Source: an uncultured Bacteroidales bacterium
Lineage (GTDB): Bacteria; Bacteroidota; Bacteroidia; Bacteroidales; Paludibacteraceae
Length of the DNA: 15,919 bases
Reading direction: 5' to 3'
NCBI GenBank assembly: GCA_937911235.1
Contig: CALDPN010000021.1
Span: 1 to 15,919, forward strand
Positions 1 to 5,741 of this stretch are shown one piece after another. Numbering within the stretch: position 1 is the stretch's first letter; every line of letters starts with the position of its first letter. Under the pieces are notes generated by a model. The model was not told where the DNA came from. It was given only the letters and a program-made list of their open reading frames with translations, and searched no databases. The translations under genes and the position numbers were made by a program.

Positions 1-320
1 TTTCTCTTTATTAATTCCCAGGTTTCAAGGTTGATAATGCCTGTTTCTTCAAGTCCGTATTTTTTCTGAAAGCTCTTTACTGCTTTAAGGGTGTTTGCAC
101 CGTACACTCCGTCAACTGAGCCCTTGTAGTAGCCTAAATTTTTAAGCTTTTTCTGAATGCGCTTAACCTCGTCGCCCTGAGAGCCAAGCTTTGATAGTGT
201 GTAAACTGAGTAATTCTCCTTAAAGCTGAGCTTTCCCGAAAAAGAAAAAGCACACAAAACGCAAACAAAAACAGCTGTTACACATAAAAATACAGAAGCT
301 GACCGTGTAAGCTTTTTCAT
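1..320 (-). CDS. N-terminal part of a SleB-like spore cortex-lytic enzyme (partial, runs off the window)
   Basis: Reading the minus strand from ATG at 320-318 gives 106 codons with no stop before the window edge. The protein starts with a short basic end and a hydrophobic signal/anchor segment (about residues 8-28), followed by a peptidoglycan-binding type 1 domain (about residues 44-103) with the typical pattern LGSQGDEVKRIQKKL, NLGYYKGSVDGVYG and AVKSFQKKYGL. Spore cortex-lytic SleB proteins of Clostridia have this order, with a hydrolase domain following; that domain would lie outside the window, so another peptidoglycan-binding protein is possible. A Shine-Dalgarno GAGGTGA sits 4 nt before the start, unlike the Bacteroidetes genes downstream. 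SleB hydrolyses cortex peptidoglycan at germination, so this gene implies a spore former and does not fit the rest of the window. Confidence 0.7.
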   Translation of the reverse strand, partial: MKKLTRSASVFLCVTAVFVCVLCAFSFSGKLSFKENYSVYTLSKLGSQGDEVKRIQKKLKNLGYYKGSVDGVYGANTLKAVKSFQKKYGLEETGIINLETWELIKR

Positions 321-351
321 AAAATCACCTCAGCTTTAGTTTAGCTTTTTT

Positions 352-377
352 CGGGCTTTATATTCAGCATAAGCCCG
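352..377. repeat. Short inverted repeat between the divergent genes
   Basis: CGGGCTT (352-358) and AAGCCCG (371-377) form a 7-bp stem with a 12-nt loop, in the 236-nt spacer between the two divergent clostridial genes. A run of T precedes it on the plus strand, so on the minus strand it is followed by a run of A, which is the wrong polarity for a terminator of either gene. It may be an operator or a 5' leader hairpin of the minus-strand gene. Function unknown. Confidence 0.3.
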
Positions 378-444
378 ATATTGTTTAATATAAGTTATTT
401 AAAGATGTGCAATATAAATTTAACAGCACGTTAACAATATATAC

Positions 445-473
445 TTTACAATTTGTGGGTTTTAGTGTACAAT
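445..473 (+). promoter_or_regulatory. Sigma-A type promoter for the acyl-CoA synthetase gene
   Basis: TTTACA (445-450) and TACAAT (468-473) are separated by exactly 17 nt, one mismatch each from the TTGACA/TATAAT consensus of Firmicutes housekeeping sigma factor. Transcription would begin near 480 and give a leader of about 75 nt before the ATG at 557. This differs from the TAnnTTTG boxes of the genes to the right. Confidence 0.6.
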
Positions 474-556
474 TTATAGGATTGTAAATTCTACTTTAGC
501 AACAAAAGATAAAGGCAACAGTAACATTTTTTTAAGAACTTGAAAGGGACTATGTA

Positions 557-1060
557 ATGGGTAAACTTAAGAACTATGAACCTTATAAGCATACTGAAAT
601 GAGCAATATCAGAGAGTATGTAGATTTCCTCGATGAAAAATACAGCTCAAAATCTGCTTTTATGTTTCAGGAAAAGAAAGAATATAAGACTGTAAGCTAT
701 ACGCAGTTCAAAGAAGATATTGTTGCTCTCGGTACATATCTTTTCAGTAAGGGATTTAAAAACTGTCAGATTGCAGTTTTCGGCGAAAATTCCTATGAAT
801 GGATTCTCACTCACTTTGCAGTTACTACAGGTAAGAACGTAATCGTTCCTATTGATAAAGAACTCGAAGCAGACGATATCGAGTATCTTCTTACAGATAG
901 TGAAAGTAAGGCTATTTTCTATTCAAAAACTTACTTTGATATTATTGATGACCTTAAGGCTAAGGAGCTTCCCGGTGTTGAATACTTCAGCTTCAAGAAG
1001 CTTCCTAAAATGATTGAAGAAGGTAAGAAACTTCTCAGAATTAGATATTGTAAAAGGTAA
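557..1060 (+). CDS. AMP-forming acyl-CoA synthetase (ANL family), N-terminal fragment, 3' end replaced at a junction
   Basis: ATG at 557 is preceded by an AAAGGG ribosome site (543-548) at 8 nt. The protein shows the N-terminal half-domain of AMP-binding acyl-CoA synthetases: a call for a substrate-independent start (YKTVSYTQFKEDIVALGTYL), then CQIAVFGENSYEWILTHFAV and KNVIVPIDKELEADDIEYLL, as in clostridial long-chain acyl-CoA synthetases. Such enzymes adenylate a fatty acid with ATP and transfer it to CoA, and are normally well over 500 residues. Here family-like sequence ends near residue 158 (about 1030), before the TSGTTG phosphate-binding loop; the last residues (RIRYCKR) are read out of frame from the neighbouring BspA-like gene. 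The gene is therefore not functional as written. It is divergent from the SleB-like gene, and both belong to the foreign left-hand piece. Confidence 0.75.
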   Translation: MGKLKNYEPYKHTEMSNIREYVDFLDEKYSSKSAFMFQEKKEYKTVSYTQFKEDIVALGTYLFSKGFKNCQIAVFGENSYEWILTHFAVTTGKNVIVPIDKELEADDIEYLLTDSESKAIFYSKTYFDIIDDLKAKELPGVEYFSFKKLPKMIEEGKKLLRIRYCKR

Positions 1061-2441
1061 AACTACTCATGGATTTGTTGCTTATTATGCTTATTTAGTA
1101 GGTAATAAGATAGAAGGTGATTTTGTTTATGATAATAATGATGTAATAACAGAGTATATAGGAGATGTTAATCTAACATCAATAGAAATACCATTAAAAG
1201 CAAAAGGTATTGATAAAACTGTATTTGCTGAATGTACTAAATTAACTTCTGTAGTATGGAATGCAAAGAATTGTTCCGATTTTTCAGGTTATTCATCTTC
1301 TCCTTTCTATAATATTCGTTCAAACATAACCTCTTTCACTTTTGGTAATGAAGTAGAGCATATTCCTGCTTATTTATGTTATGGAATGGAAAATTTAAAT
1401 GAAATAACAATTCCTAATAGTGTTACTTCAATAGGTGATGATCCGTTTTATAATTGTAGTGGTTTAACAAAAGTAAATTACTTAGGTAGTGTAGATAAAT
1501 GGGTGGAAATTGATTTCTATAATTCATATTCAAATCCTACTTATTATGCAAAAGACCTTTATATTAATGGAGAACTACTAACTGATGTAAAAATATCTAC
1601 TGCAGATAGTATAAAATCTTGTGCTTTCAATAATTGCAAAAGTATTAAGTCTTTAGAGTTAGGTGAGAATGTTAATTATATTGGGGAATCAGCCTTCTCT
1701 GGTTGTGATAAACTTATAAAGGTAGTTGCATATCCTACAATAGTTCCTACTGTGTATACAACTTCATTTGCTCATTACAATGCTGCACTTTATGTGCCAT
1801 GCGATGTGTATAATGATTATTTCTTCGATGATGTGTTTGGTACGTTTAAAGTGACAGAGTGTATTGCAGCCGAAGAAGTGGATGCTACAGATAAAGTAGA
1901 GATTGAGGTGGACGAAGACAATAATGCAATTGTTACTTGGCCTTCTATATCTAGTGCAAAAACTTATGAACTTGAAATATCAAAAGACGGCGAGGTGTTC
2001 TGCACATTGTTGTTCAATGCCAATGGTCAACTTACTTCAATTGATTTTGGTAATCGTTCTGCTGAGGTAGGTTTCCAATTTACCGTAACAGGTCTGGATG
2101 CTGCATCTAAATATAATTATCAAATGGTTGCAATGGATAAGAAAGGTAACGAGTTGGTATCATATAAAGGTGTATTTGCAACCAATGGATACGAAGGCTC
2201 TTTAGATGACGAAGAAGGAGACGACTCTGCTGAAGAAGGTGGTGGTGTAGAAACTTCTGTGGAAGAAATCTTAGCTAACGCAAATATCACAATTTCAGAA
2301 GGTACAATCTCTTGCTCTAATGCAGACTTTACAATCTACAACGTAGCAGGTCAAAATGTTACTGCACTAAATGGTAGTTTAACTCCTGGTGTGTATGTGG
2401 TAAATATTTCAGGTGACTTTGTGAAAGTAATGGTGAAATAA
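1014..2441 (+). CDS. BspA-like leucine-rich-repeat surface protein with type IX C-terminal sorting domain, 5'-truncated
   Basis: The frame is open from a TTG at 1014, but the first residues belong to the left-hand piece and true sequence starts at about 1035; the native start and signal peptide are missing. Residues about 50-275 contain BspA-type leucine-rich repeats (for example LNEITIPNSVTSIGDDPFYNCSG, shown here only in part as ITIPNSVTSIGDDPF, and IGESAFSGCDKL). Residues about 293-393 look like a fibronectin type III-like beta domain (KVEIEVDEDNNAIVTWP ... YNYQMVAMDKKG). An acidic linker (DDEEGDDSAEEGGG) leads to the last 40 residues, a type IX sorting domain with FTIYNVAGQNV, LTPGVYVVNISG and a final KVMVK. 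Such proteins are exported across the outer membrane by the type IX system and attached to the surface, where BspA-like repeats often serve adhesion. The small membrane protein follows 30 nt after the stop. Confidence 0.8.
   Translation: MKKVRNFSELDIVKGKTTHGFVAYYAYLVGNKIEGDFVYDNNDVITEYIGDVNLTSIEIPLKAKGIDKTVFAECTKLTSVVWNAKNCSDFSGYSSSPFYNIRSNITSFTFGNEVEHIPAYLCYGMENLNEITIPNSVTSIGDDPFYNCSGLTKVNYLGSVDKWVEIDFYNSYSNPTYYAKDLYINGELLTDVKISTADSIKSCAFNNCKSIKSLELGENVNYIGESAFSGCDKLIKVVAYPTIVPTVYTTSFAHYNAALYVPCDVYNDYFFDDVFGTFKVTECIAAEEVDATDKVEIEVDEDNNAIVTWPSISSAKTYELEISKDGEVFCTLLFNANGQLTSIDFGNRSAEVGFQFTVTGLDAASKYNYQMVAMDKKGNELVSYKGVFATNGYEGSLDDEEGDDSAEEGGGVETSVEEILANANITISEGTISCSNADFTIYNVAGQNVTALNGSLTPGVYVVNISGDFVKVMVK
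1025..1050. other. Junction of Clostridia-like and Bacteroidetes-like sequence (probable assembly chimera)
   Basis: To the left, an acyl-CoA synthetase frame stops looking like its family near 1030. To the right, a BspA-like frame in a different phase has no credible start and begins in mid-protein. No target-site duplication, inverted repeat, integrase or transposase is visible. Signals on each side differ: Shine-Dalgarno plus TTTACA/TACAAT promoter and a sporulation gene on the left, TAnnTTTG promoters and type IX secretion on the right. The exact base cannot be fixed from this sequence. Confidence 0.65.
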
Positions 2442-2471
2442 ATAATGTATAAACTAAAAAGAATAAATATT

Positions 2472-2783
2472 ATGGAAACACAAATTATCTCGTATTTAGG
2501 TATTATCTTGTCAATAATTGCGATATGTTTCACTCTTTATGTTTATATGAAACAAAGGAATAATGAAATTATCAAAAAACTATCCAAACAAATATATTCT
2601 TACTATAAATTAGAAGAATCTTATATAAATGAAATTTCAAATTTAAGAGTTAAAATAGGAGAAGGAAATACTGTTCATATTACAATAAAAAAAGAATTTA
2701 GAGAAAAAAGTTTTAAATCTCAGGAACCTAATAGGCAATATAAGATAGTTGAAACAGCAACTTCAATATCTAGGTATTTATAA
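2472..2783 (+). CDS. Small single-pass membrane protein of unknown function
   Basis: The frame is open from ATG 2445, but the ATG at 2472 (103 aa, METQIISYLG...) is preferred because it places a clean hydrophobic segment (about residues 5-26, SYLGIILSIIAICFTLYVYM) at the N terminus; the upstream nine codons are basic and begin only 4 nt after the previous stop. After the membrane segment comes a Lys/Glu-rich cytoplasmic or periplasmic tail with a probable helix (NNEIIKKLSKQIYSYYKLEESYINEISNL, about residues 30-57) and a short beta-like stretch (NTVHITIKKEF). I do not recognise a family. It is followed at 7 nt by a strong terminator, so it is the last gene of the transcript that includes the BspA-like gene. 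Confidence 0.5.
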   Translation: METQIISYLGIILSIIAICFTLYVYMKQRNNEIIKKLSKQIYSYYKLEESYINEISNLRVKIGEGNTVHITIKKEFREKSFKSQEPNRQYKIVETATSISRYL

Positions 2784-2789
2784 CTAGTG

Positions 2790-2826
2790 AAAATCCTCAA
2801 CAGTTAAAAAGTTGAGGATTTTTTTT
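2790..2826 (+). terminator. Rho-independent terminator after the small membrane protein
   Basis: AAAATCCTCAAC (2790-2801) pairs with GTTGAGGATTTT (2811-2822): a 12-bp stem, a 9-nt loop and a run of eight T (2819-2826). It ends the transcript of the BspA-like and small membrane protein genes. The last T residues also form the outer base of the structured element that follows. Confidence 0.85.
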
Positions 2827-2956
2827 AATTATTAAGTTTATTTCTGTAGGCGTGACCGCCCGTGGTCTCGTGAACGGGAGGGACCCGCAACGTAAGTTGT
2901 GGGAGGGATAGGTCGGCGCGCCGACCGTACCTAAAAGAAATGAACTTGATAATTAA
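2825..2956. other. GC-rich multi-hairpin element closed by a long stem (structured RNA or intergenic repeat candidate)
   Basis: The arms 2825-2850 and 2930-2956 pair over about 25 positions; two of the apparent mismatches are T opposite G, which pair as U-G wobbles in RNA, and one small bulge lies before TAGG/CCTA. Inside are at least three hairpins: CCCGT/ACGGG (2859-2863 with 2874-2878, extendable by CC/GG past one mismatch), CCCGCAAC/GTTGTGGG with a GTAA loop (2884-2903), and the perfect palindrome GGTCGGCGCGCCGACC (2911-2926). The interior (2850-2931) is strongly GC-rich while everything around is AT-rich. It lies between a terminator and the lipoprotein gene. No protein is credible on either strand. 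A MITE/REP-like repeat or a structured RNA are both possible; I cannot name a family. Confidence 0.55.
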
Positions 2957-3069
2957 TATGTTTAAAAAGGTTAAATCTTGCCGTACATTTAAACTCTTTC
3001 TCACACCGAATGTCAAACAGACGTAAACAATTTAGAAAACAATATTAACGAATTAAAATTTATAGACTT

Positions 3070-3540
3070 ATGAAAAAGATGATTAAATTAGGTTTAGTAA
3101 GCCTTTTAGCAATTATGGTAGCTTCTTGTTCTTCAAATGACACTTGTGATAAATCTTGCAAGGATAAATGCAGAAGAGAGTTTAAAAAAGAATGCAGAAT
3201 GAAGAAACCTTGCAATAAAGCTTTTGAAAAATGGGTTAAATTCGATAGCCTTTCAGAACAAGAGCAAAAAGAACTAATTCAAGAAACTAAAAAAGCAATT
3301 GACAACAGAGAAGCAAAACGTAAAGCATATAAAGACTCAATAGACGCACTTTGGAAAGATTTTGATAACTTAACCATAGAACAACAAAAAAGTCTTTTAA
3401 AACACAAAATGCACGGTTTTCACAAGCCACATAAATTTAACAAACATCACAAAGGTCCAAAACATTGCAAAAAAGACTTCAAAAAATGCCCTAAAGGACA
3501 AAAGCCAGAATGCCCTCGCGCAGACGCTCCAAATAAATAA
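3070..3540 (+). CDS. Small Cys/Lys/His-rich lipoprotein, possibly metal-binding
   Basis: 156 residues. A lipoprotein signal peptide is clear: MKKMIKLGLVSLLAIMVASC, with lipobox VASC and the lipidated cysteine at residue 20. The mature N terminus has closely spaced cysteines (pattern C-x6-C-x3-C-x3-C, then two more by residue 48), followed by a charged helical part (about 55-125, with SLSEQEQKELI and TIEQQKSLL). The C-terminal region is rich in His and Lys (HKMHGFHKPHKFNKHHKG) and has three further cysteines. The Cys and His clusters suggest binding of metal ions in the periplasm or at the outer membrane, but that is inference; I recognise no family. It stands alone between a structured element and its own terminator. 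No convincing TAnnTTTG box was found before it; TACATTTA near 2983 is the closest. Confidence 0.75.
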   Translation: MKKMIKLGLVSLLAIMVASCSSNDTCDKSCKDKCRREFKKECRMKKPCNKAFEKWVKFDSLSEQEQKELIQETKKAIDNREAKRKAYKDSIDALWKDFDNLTIEQQKSLLKHKMHGFHKPHKFNKHHKGPKHCKKDFKKCPKGQKPECPRADAPNK

Positions 3541-3572
3541 ACATCACATTTAATAAGTATTAAACAACAACG

Positions 3573-3610
3573 AAAAAGAGTTGACTTCATTGAAAAAGTC
3601 AACTCTTTTT
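3573..3610 (+). terminator. Rho-independent terminator after the lipoprotein gene
   Basis: AAAAAGAGTTGACTT (3573-3587) pairs perfectly with AAGTCAACTCTTTTT (3596-3610): 15 bp with an 8-nt loop, ending in five T then ATT. The A-rich 5' arm means it could also stop transcription arriving on the minus strand from guaA. Confidence 0.85.
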
Positions 3611-3619
3611 ATTATTCCT

Positions 3620-3743
3620 AAAAGTTGGTTTTTAAGGAGGAATTTTCTTGATGAGCGTAGCGTGAGAAACCGGAGTTTAGTGTGCCTAAATGAGGATTTC
3701 GAGCGCAAGTGAAGCGAGAAAATAACCCTTAAAAATAACTTTT
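3620..3743. other. Second multi-hairpin structured element, abutting the guaA stop codon
   Basis: The outer arms AAAAGTTGGTTTTTAAGG (3620-3637) and CCTTAAAAATAACTTTT (3727-3743) pair over 16 bp with one GG/T bulge. Inside are three weaker hairpins: TTTCT/AGAAA around GATGAGCGTAGCGTG (about 3643-3669), GTTTAG/CTAAAT with a TGTGC loop (3675-3691), and TTTC/GAAA with inner CGC/GCG (about 3697-3721). The first and third share the wording GAGCG...GAGAAA, as if a module had been duplicated around the central hairpin. It begins 9 nt after the lipoprotein terminator and ends 3 nt from the guaA stop (minus), so it would form the guaA 3' end. I have an uncertain memory of similar sequences recurring in Bacteroidetes intergenic regions. 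Confidence 0.5.
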
Positions 3744-3745
3744 AA

Positions 3746-5053
3746 TTATTCCCATTCAATTGTTGCATTTGGTTTTGGAGAAAGGTCGTAGCAAACGCGG
3801 TTTACATTGGCAACTTCATTTAAGATACGGTCTGTAATCTTTTGAAGAATAGGCCAATCGATAAGTTCGATGCTAGCAGTCATGGCGTCGATAGTGTTCA
3901 CGGCGCGGATAATTACTGGCCAATCGTAGCTACGAGCATTGTTTCTCACACCTACAGACTTGAAGTCTGGTACTACAGTGAAGTATTGCCATACTTTTTT
4001 GTCTAGACCTGCTATTTTGAATTCTTCTCTAAGGATAGCGTCAGCGTGTCTTAGAGCTTCTAGGCGGTCGCGAGTGATAGCGCCAAGGCAACGAACACCA
4101 AGACCAGGACCAGGGAATGGTTGACGATAAACCATATCGTATGGAAGACCAAGTTCTACACCGCAAGCACGTACTTCGTCTTTGAATAGTTGTTTAAGTG
4201 GTTCAACTAGTTCAAATTGTAGGTCTTCTGGAAGACCACCTACATTGTGGTGAGATTTTACCATTTTAGCAGTTTTGGTACCAGATTCTACGATGTCTGG
4301 GTAGATAGTACCTTGTGCAAGGAAGTCGATACCGTTAAGTTTACGAGCTTCTTCTTCGAATACGCGGATGAACTCACCGCCAATTATTTTACGTTTTTCT
4401 TCTGGATCTGCTACGTTTTCTAGTTTGCCAAGGAAACGGTCTGTTGCATCTACATAAACAAGGTTTGCGTCTAGTTGGTTGCGGAATACTTCTACAACGT
4501 CTTCTGATTCACCCATACGCATTAAACCGTGGTTTACGTGTACGCTTACTAGGTTTTTGCCAATAGCTTTAATTAAAAGAGCTGCTACTACAGAGCTATC
4601 TACACCACCAGAAAGAGCAAGAAGAACTTTTCTGTCACCAACTTGGCGTCTGATTAGCTCAACTTGGTCTGCAATAAAGTTCTTCATATTCCAGTTTGCT
4701 TCTGCTTTACATTCGTCGAAAACGAAACCTTTAACAGCTGCTTTAATAGCTTCAATATCATTTGTAAATGCTGGTAATTTTACTTCGCATTTTGCTTTAT
4801 CGTGACCTGCAGCCATAATAGGGAATCCTGCTTCATAGATTTCTGCTAGAACATCTATTTCTACTCCGTCAATCACATTGTTAGGACCACCGTTTATAAT
4901 AATACCTTTAACATTAGGTAGCACTTGAAGTTCTGCTGCTGTAATGTCGTGTGGGTAGATTTCACTATAAACTCCTAAATCACGAATGCCTCTGGCTAAT
5001 ACTGTGTTTTCATGACTTCCTAAGTCAAGAATCACTATCATGTCTTGTTTCAT
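3746..5053 (-). CDS. guaA: GMP synthetase with a shortened, catalytically empty glutaminase domain
   Basis: 435 residues. It makes GMP from XMP and ATP, the last step of de novo GMP synthesis in the cytoplasm. The C-terminal part is complete: ATP-pyrophosphatase loop LALSGGVDSSVVAALL (148-154 core), AQGTIYPDIVESGT, KSHHNVGGLPED, PFPGPGLGVRCLG and the dimerisation domain ending KPNATIEWE. The N terminus starts like a class I glutamine amidotransferase (MIVILDLGS ... IIINGGPNNV), but where families have GICYG with the catalytic Cys it reads PIMAAGHDKAK, and then jumps to the linker before the ATPase. About 85 residues, including the His-Glu pair, are absent (standard enzymes are about 510-525). 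It should therefore use free ammonia or a separate glutaminase. The start at 5053 (MKQDMIVILDLG) is preferred: the frame stays open to 5131, but a TAnnTTTG box lies in that stretch. Wording is closer to some Firmicutes GuaA than to the Bacteroides enzyme as I remember them. Confidence 0.9.
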   Translation of the reverse strand: MKQDMIVILDLGSHENTVLARGIRDLGVYSEIYPHDITAAELQVLPNVKGIIINGGPNNVIDGVEIDVLAEIYEAGFPIMAAGHDKAKCEVKLPAFTNDIEAIKAAVKGFVFDECKAEANWNMKNFIADQVELIRRQVGDRKVLLALSGGVDSSVVAALLIKAIGKNLVSVHVNHGLMRMGESEDVVEVFRNQLDANLVYVDATDRFLGKLENVADPEEKRKIIGGEFIRVFEEEARKLNGIDFLAQGTIYPDIVESGTKTAKMVKSHHNVGGLPEDLQFELVEPLKQLFKDEVRACGVELGLPYDMVYRQPFPGPGLGVRCLGAITRDRLEALRHADAILREEFKIAGLDKKVWQYFTVVPDFKSVGVRNNARSYDWPVIIRAVNTIDAMTASIELIDWPILQKITDRILNEVANVNRVCYDLSPKPNATIEWE

Positions 5054-5077
5054 ATAATTGAATGATAAATTTGGGTA

Positions 5078-5085
5078 CAAATTTA
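5078..5085 (-). promoter_or_regulatory. Bacteroidetes -7 box for guaA
   Basis: On the minus strand the sequence reads TAAATTTG (5085 to 5078), matching the Bacteroidetes TAnnTTTG element, 24 nt before the chosen guaA start. No TTTG is seen at the usual upstream distance; that stretch is nearly all A and T. Its place argues that guaA is transcribed separately from ispF and that translation starts at 5053. Confidence 0.5.
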
Positions 5086-5129
5086 AGAAAAAAGAAAAAA
5101 AAATAAATAAAATGGAATATTTTTTTTTC

Positions 5130-5173
5130 AAAAAAAAACGTCCATATCAGCACCCCTACATGATATGGACGTT
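5130..5173 (-). terminator. Rho-independent terminator of the FAH-porU-porV-ispF operon
   Basis: On the minus strand AACGTCCATATCA pairs perfectly with TGATATGGACGTT (plus coordinates 5161-5173 and 5137-5149): 13 bp with an 11-nt loop, followed by a run of nine T (complement of 5130-5138). The polarity fits genes on the minus strand, so it closes the operon about 90 nt after the ispF stop and isolates guaA. Confidence 0.9.
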
Positions 5174-5190
5174 GTTCTAAAATTAGAACA
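5173..5190. repeat. Perfect 18-bp palindrome beside the terminator
   Basis: TGTTCTAA-AA-TTAGAACA is a perfect 8-bp inverted repeat with a 2-bp centre, directly abutting the terminator stem (they share base 5173). It is about 90 bp upstream of the guaA -7 box and inside the 3' end of the ispF transcript. Size and symmetry suit a dimeric repressor site, but it may only be a small hairpin at the end of the transcript. Confidence 0.35.
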
Positions 5191-5264
5191 TAAAGAACAA
5201 TGATAAATTGTATTACAAAAGTATATATTATTTTTGTATAAACGATAGAAAAATTAATATTTTT

Positions 5265-5741
5265 TTACATTTTTCTTAGCATTACCACTGCGTGTGCCGC
5301 AATTCCTTCTTCTTTTCCTACAAAACCGAGTTTTTCTGTTGTTGTAGCCTTAACAGATACACAGTCTGGATCTAGTTCTAGCACGCTGGCTAGACACTCT
5401 CTCATTGGGTCTATGTAATCTTTAAGTTTTGGTTTTTGCGCGCAGATTGTAGAATCAATATTACAAATGATATAACCTTTTTCTTTGATTAATCTATCAC
5501 ATTCTTTAAGTAATATTTTGCTATCTATGTTTTTAAAACTAGACGATGTGTCTGGGAAGTGATAACCTATGTCTTTAAGGTTTGCTGCGCCCAGCATAGC
5601 ATCGCATATAGCGTGGATTAAGACATCTGCATCAGAGTGTCCTAAAAGTCCTAGGGTGTGAGGCACTTTAATACCACCTAGCCATAGTTCCCTGTCTGGA
5701 ACTAAAGCATGAACATCATATCCTAATCCTATTCTATACAT
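5265..5741 (-). CDS. ispF: 2-C-methyl-D-erythritol 2,4-cyclodiphosphate synthase
   Basis: 158 residues, normal family length. IspF cyclises CDP-methylerythritol 2-phosphate to MEcPP with release of CMP, in the non-mevalonate route to isoprenoids; it works as a cytoplasmic homotrimer with a metal ion at each site. The metal ligands are visible: D9 and H11 in GLGYDVHAL and H43 in GHSDADVLIHAICDAMLGA. The substrate-binding loop HFPDTSSSFKNIDS, the CMP-side NIDSTICAQKPKL and the end VSVKATTTEKLGFVGKEEGIAAHAVVML are all standard. Its ATG overlaps the porV stop codon by one base (TAATG), so translation is probably coupled to porV. It is the last gene of the operon. Confidence 0.97.
   Translation of the reverse strand: MYRIGLGYDVHALVPDRELWLGGIKVPHTLGLLGHSDADVLIHAICDAMLGAANLKDIGYHFPDTSSSFKNIDSKILLKECDRLIKEKGYIICNIDSTICAQKPKLKDYIDPMRECLASVLELDPDCVSVKATTTEKLGFVGKEEGIAAHAVVMLRKM

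Noticed and set aside
352..377. The CGGGCTT/AAGCCCG hairpin as a terminator
   Set aside because: It lies between divergent gene starts and the T-run is on the wrong side for either gene.
1014..1035. TTG at 1014 as the real start of the BspA-like gene
   Set aside because: Those codons come from the acyl-CoA synthetase in another frame; there is no signal peptide, which a type IX cargo must have.
2445..2471. ATG at 2445 as start of the small membrane protein
   Set aside because: Possible, but it begins 4 nt after the previous stop, adds only basic residues, and the ATG at 2472 gives a cleaner membrane-anchor start.
2845..2935. tRNA or other standard RNA gene
   Set aside because: No cloverleaf with a proper acceptor/T-arm (GTTCGA) is present; the hairpin layout does not fit tRNA.
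2825..3016. A 63-codon minus-strand open frame over the GC-rich element
   Set aside because: It only spans the hairpins, has no ribosome site or family likeness, and its reading arises from the palindromes.
3939..4805. Open frames on the plus strand opposite guaA, and similar ones opposite porV, porU and dnaE
   Set aside because: They mirror strong coding sequence of well-conserved genes, have no start signals and no family likeness.
5054..5131. A 26-residue N-terminal extension of GuaA that looks like a signal peptide
   Set aside because: It is AT-rich leader translated by chance: the TAAATTTG promoter box lies within it, the enzyme is cytoplasmic, and family similarity starts at MKQDMIVILDLG.
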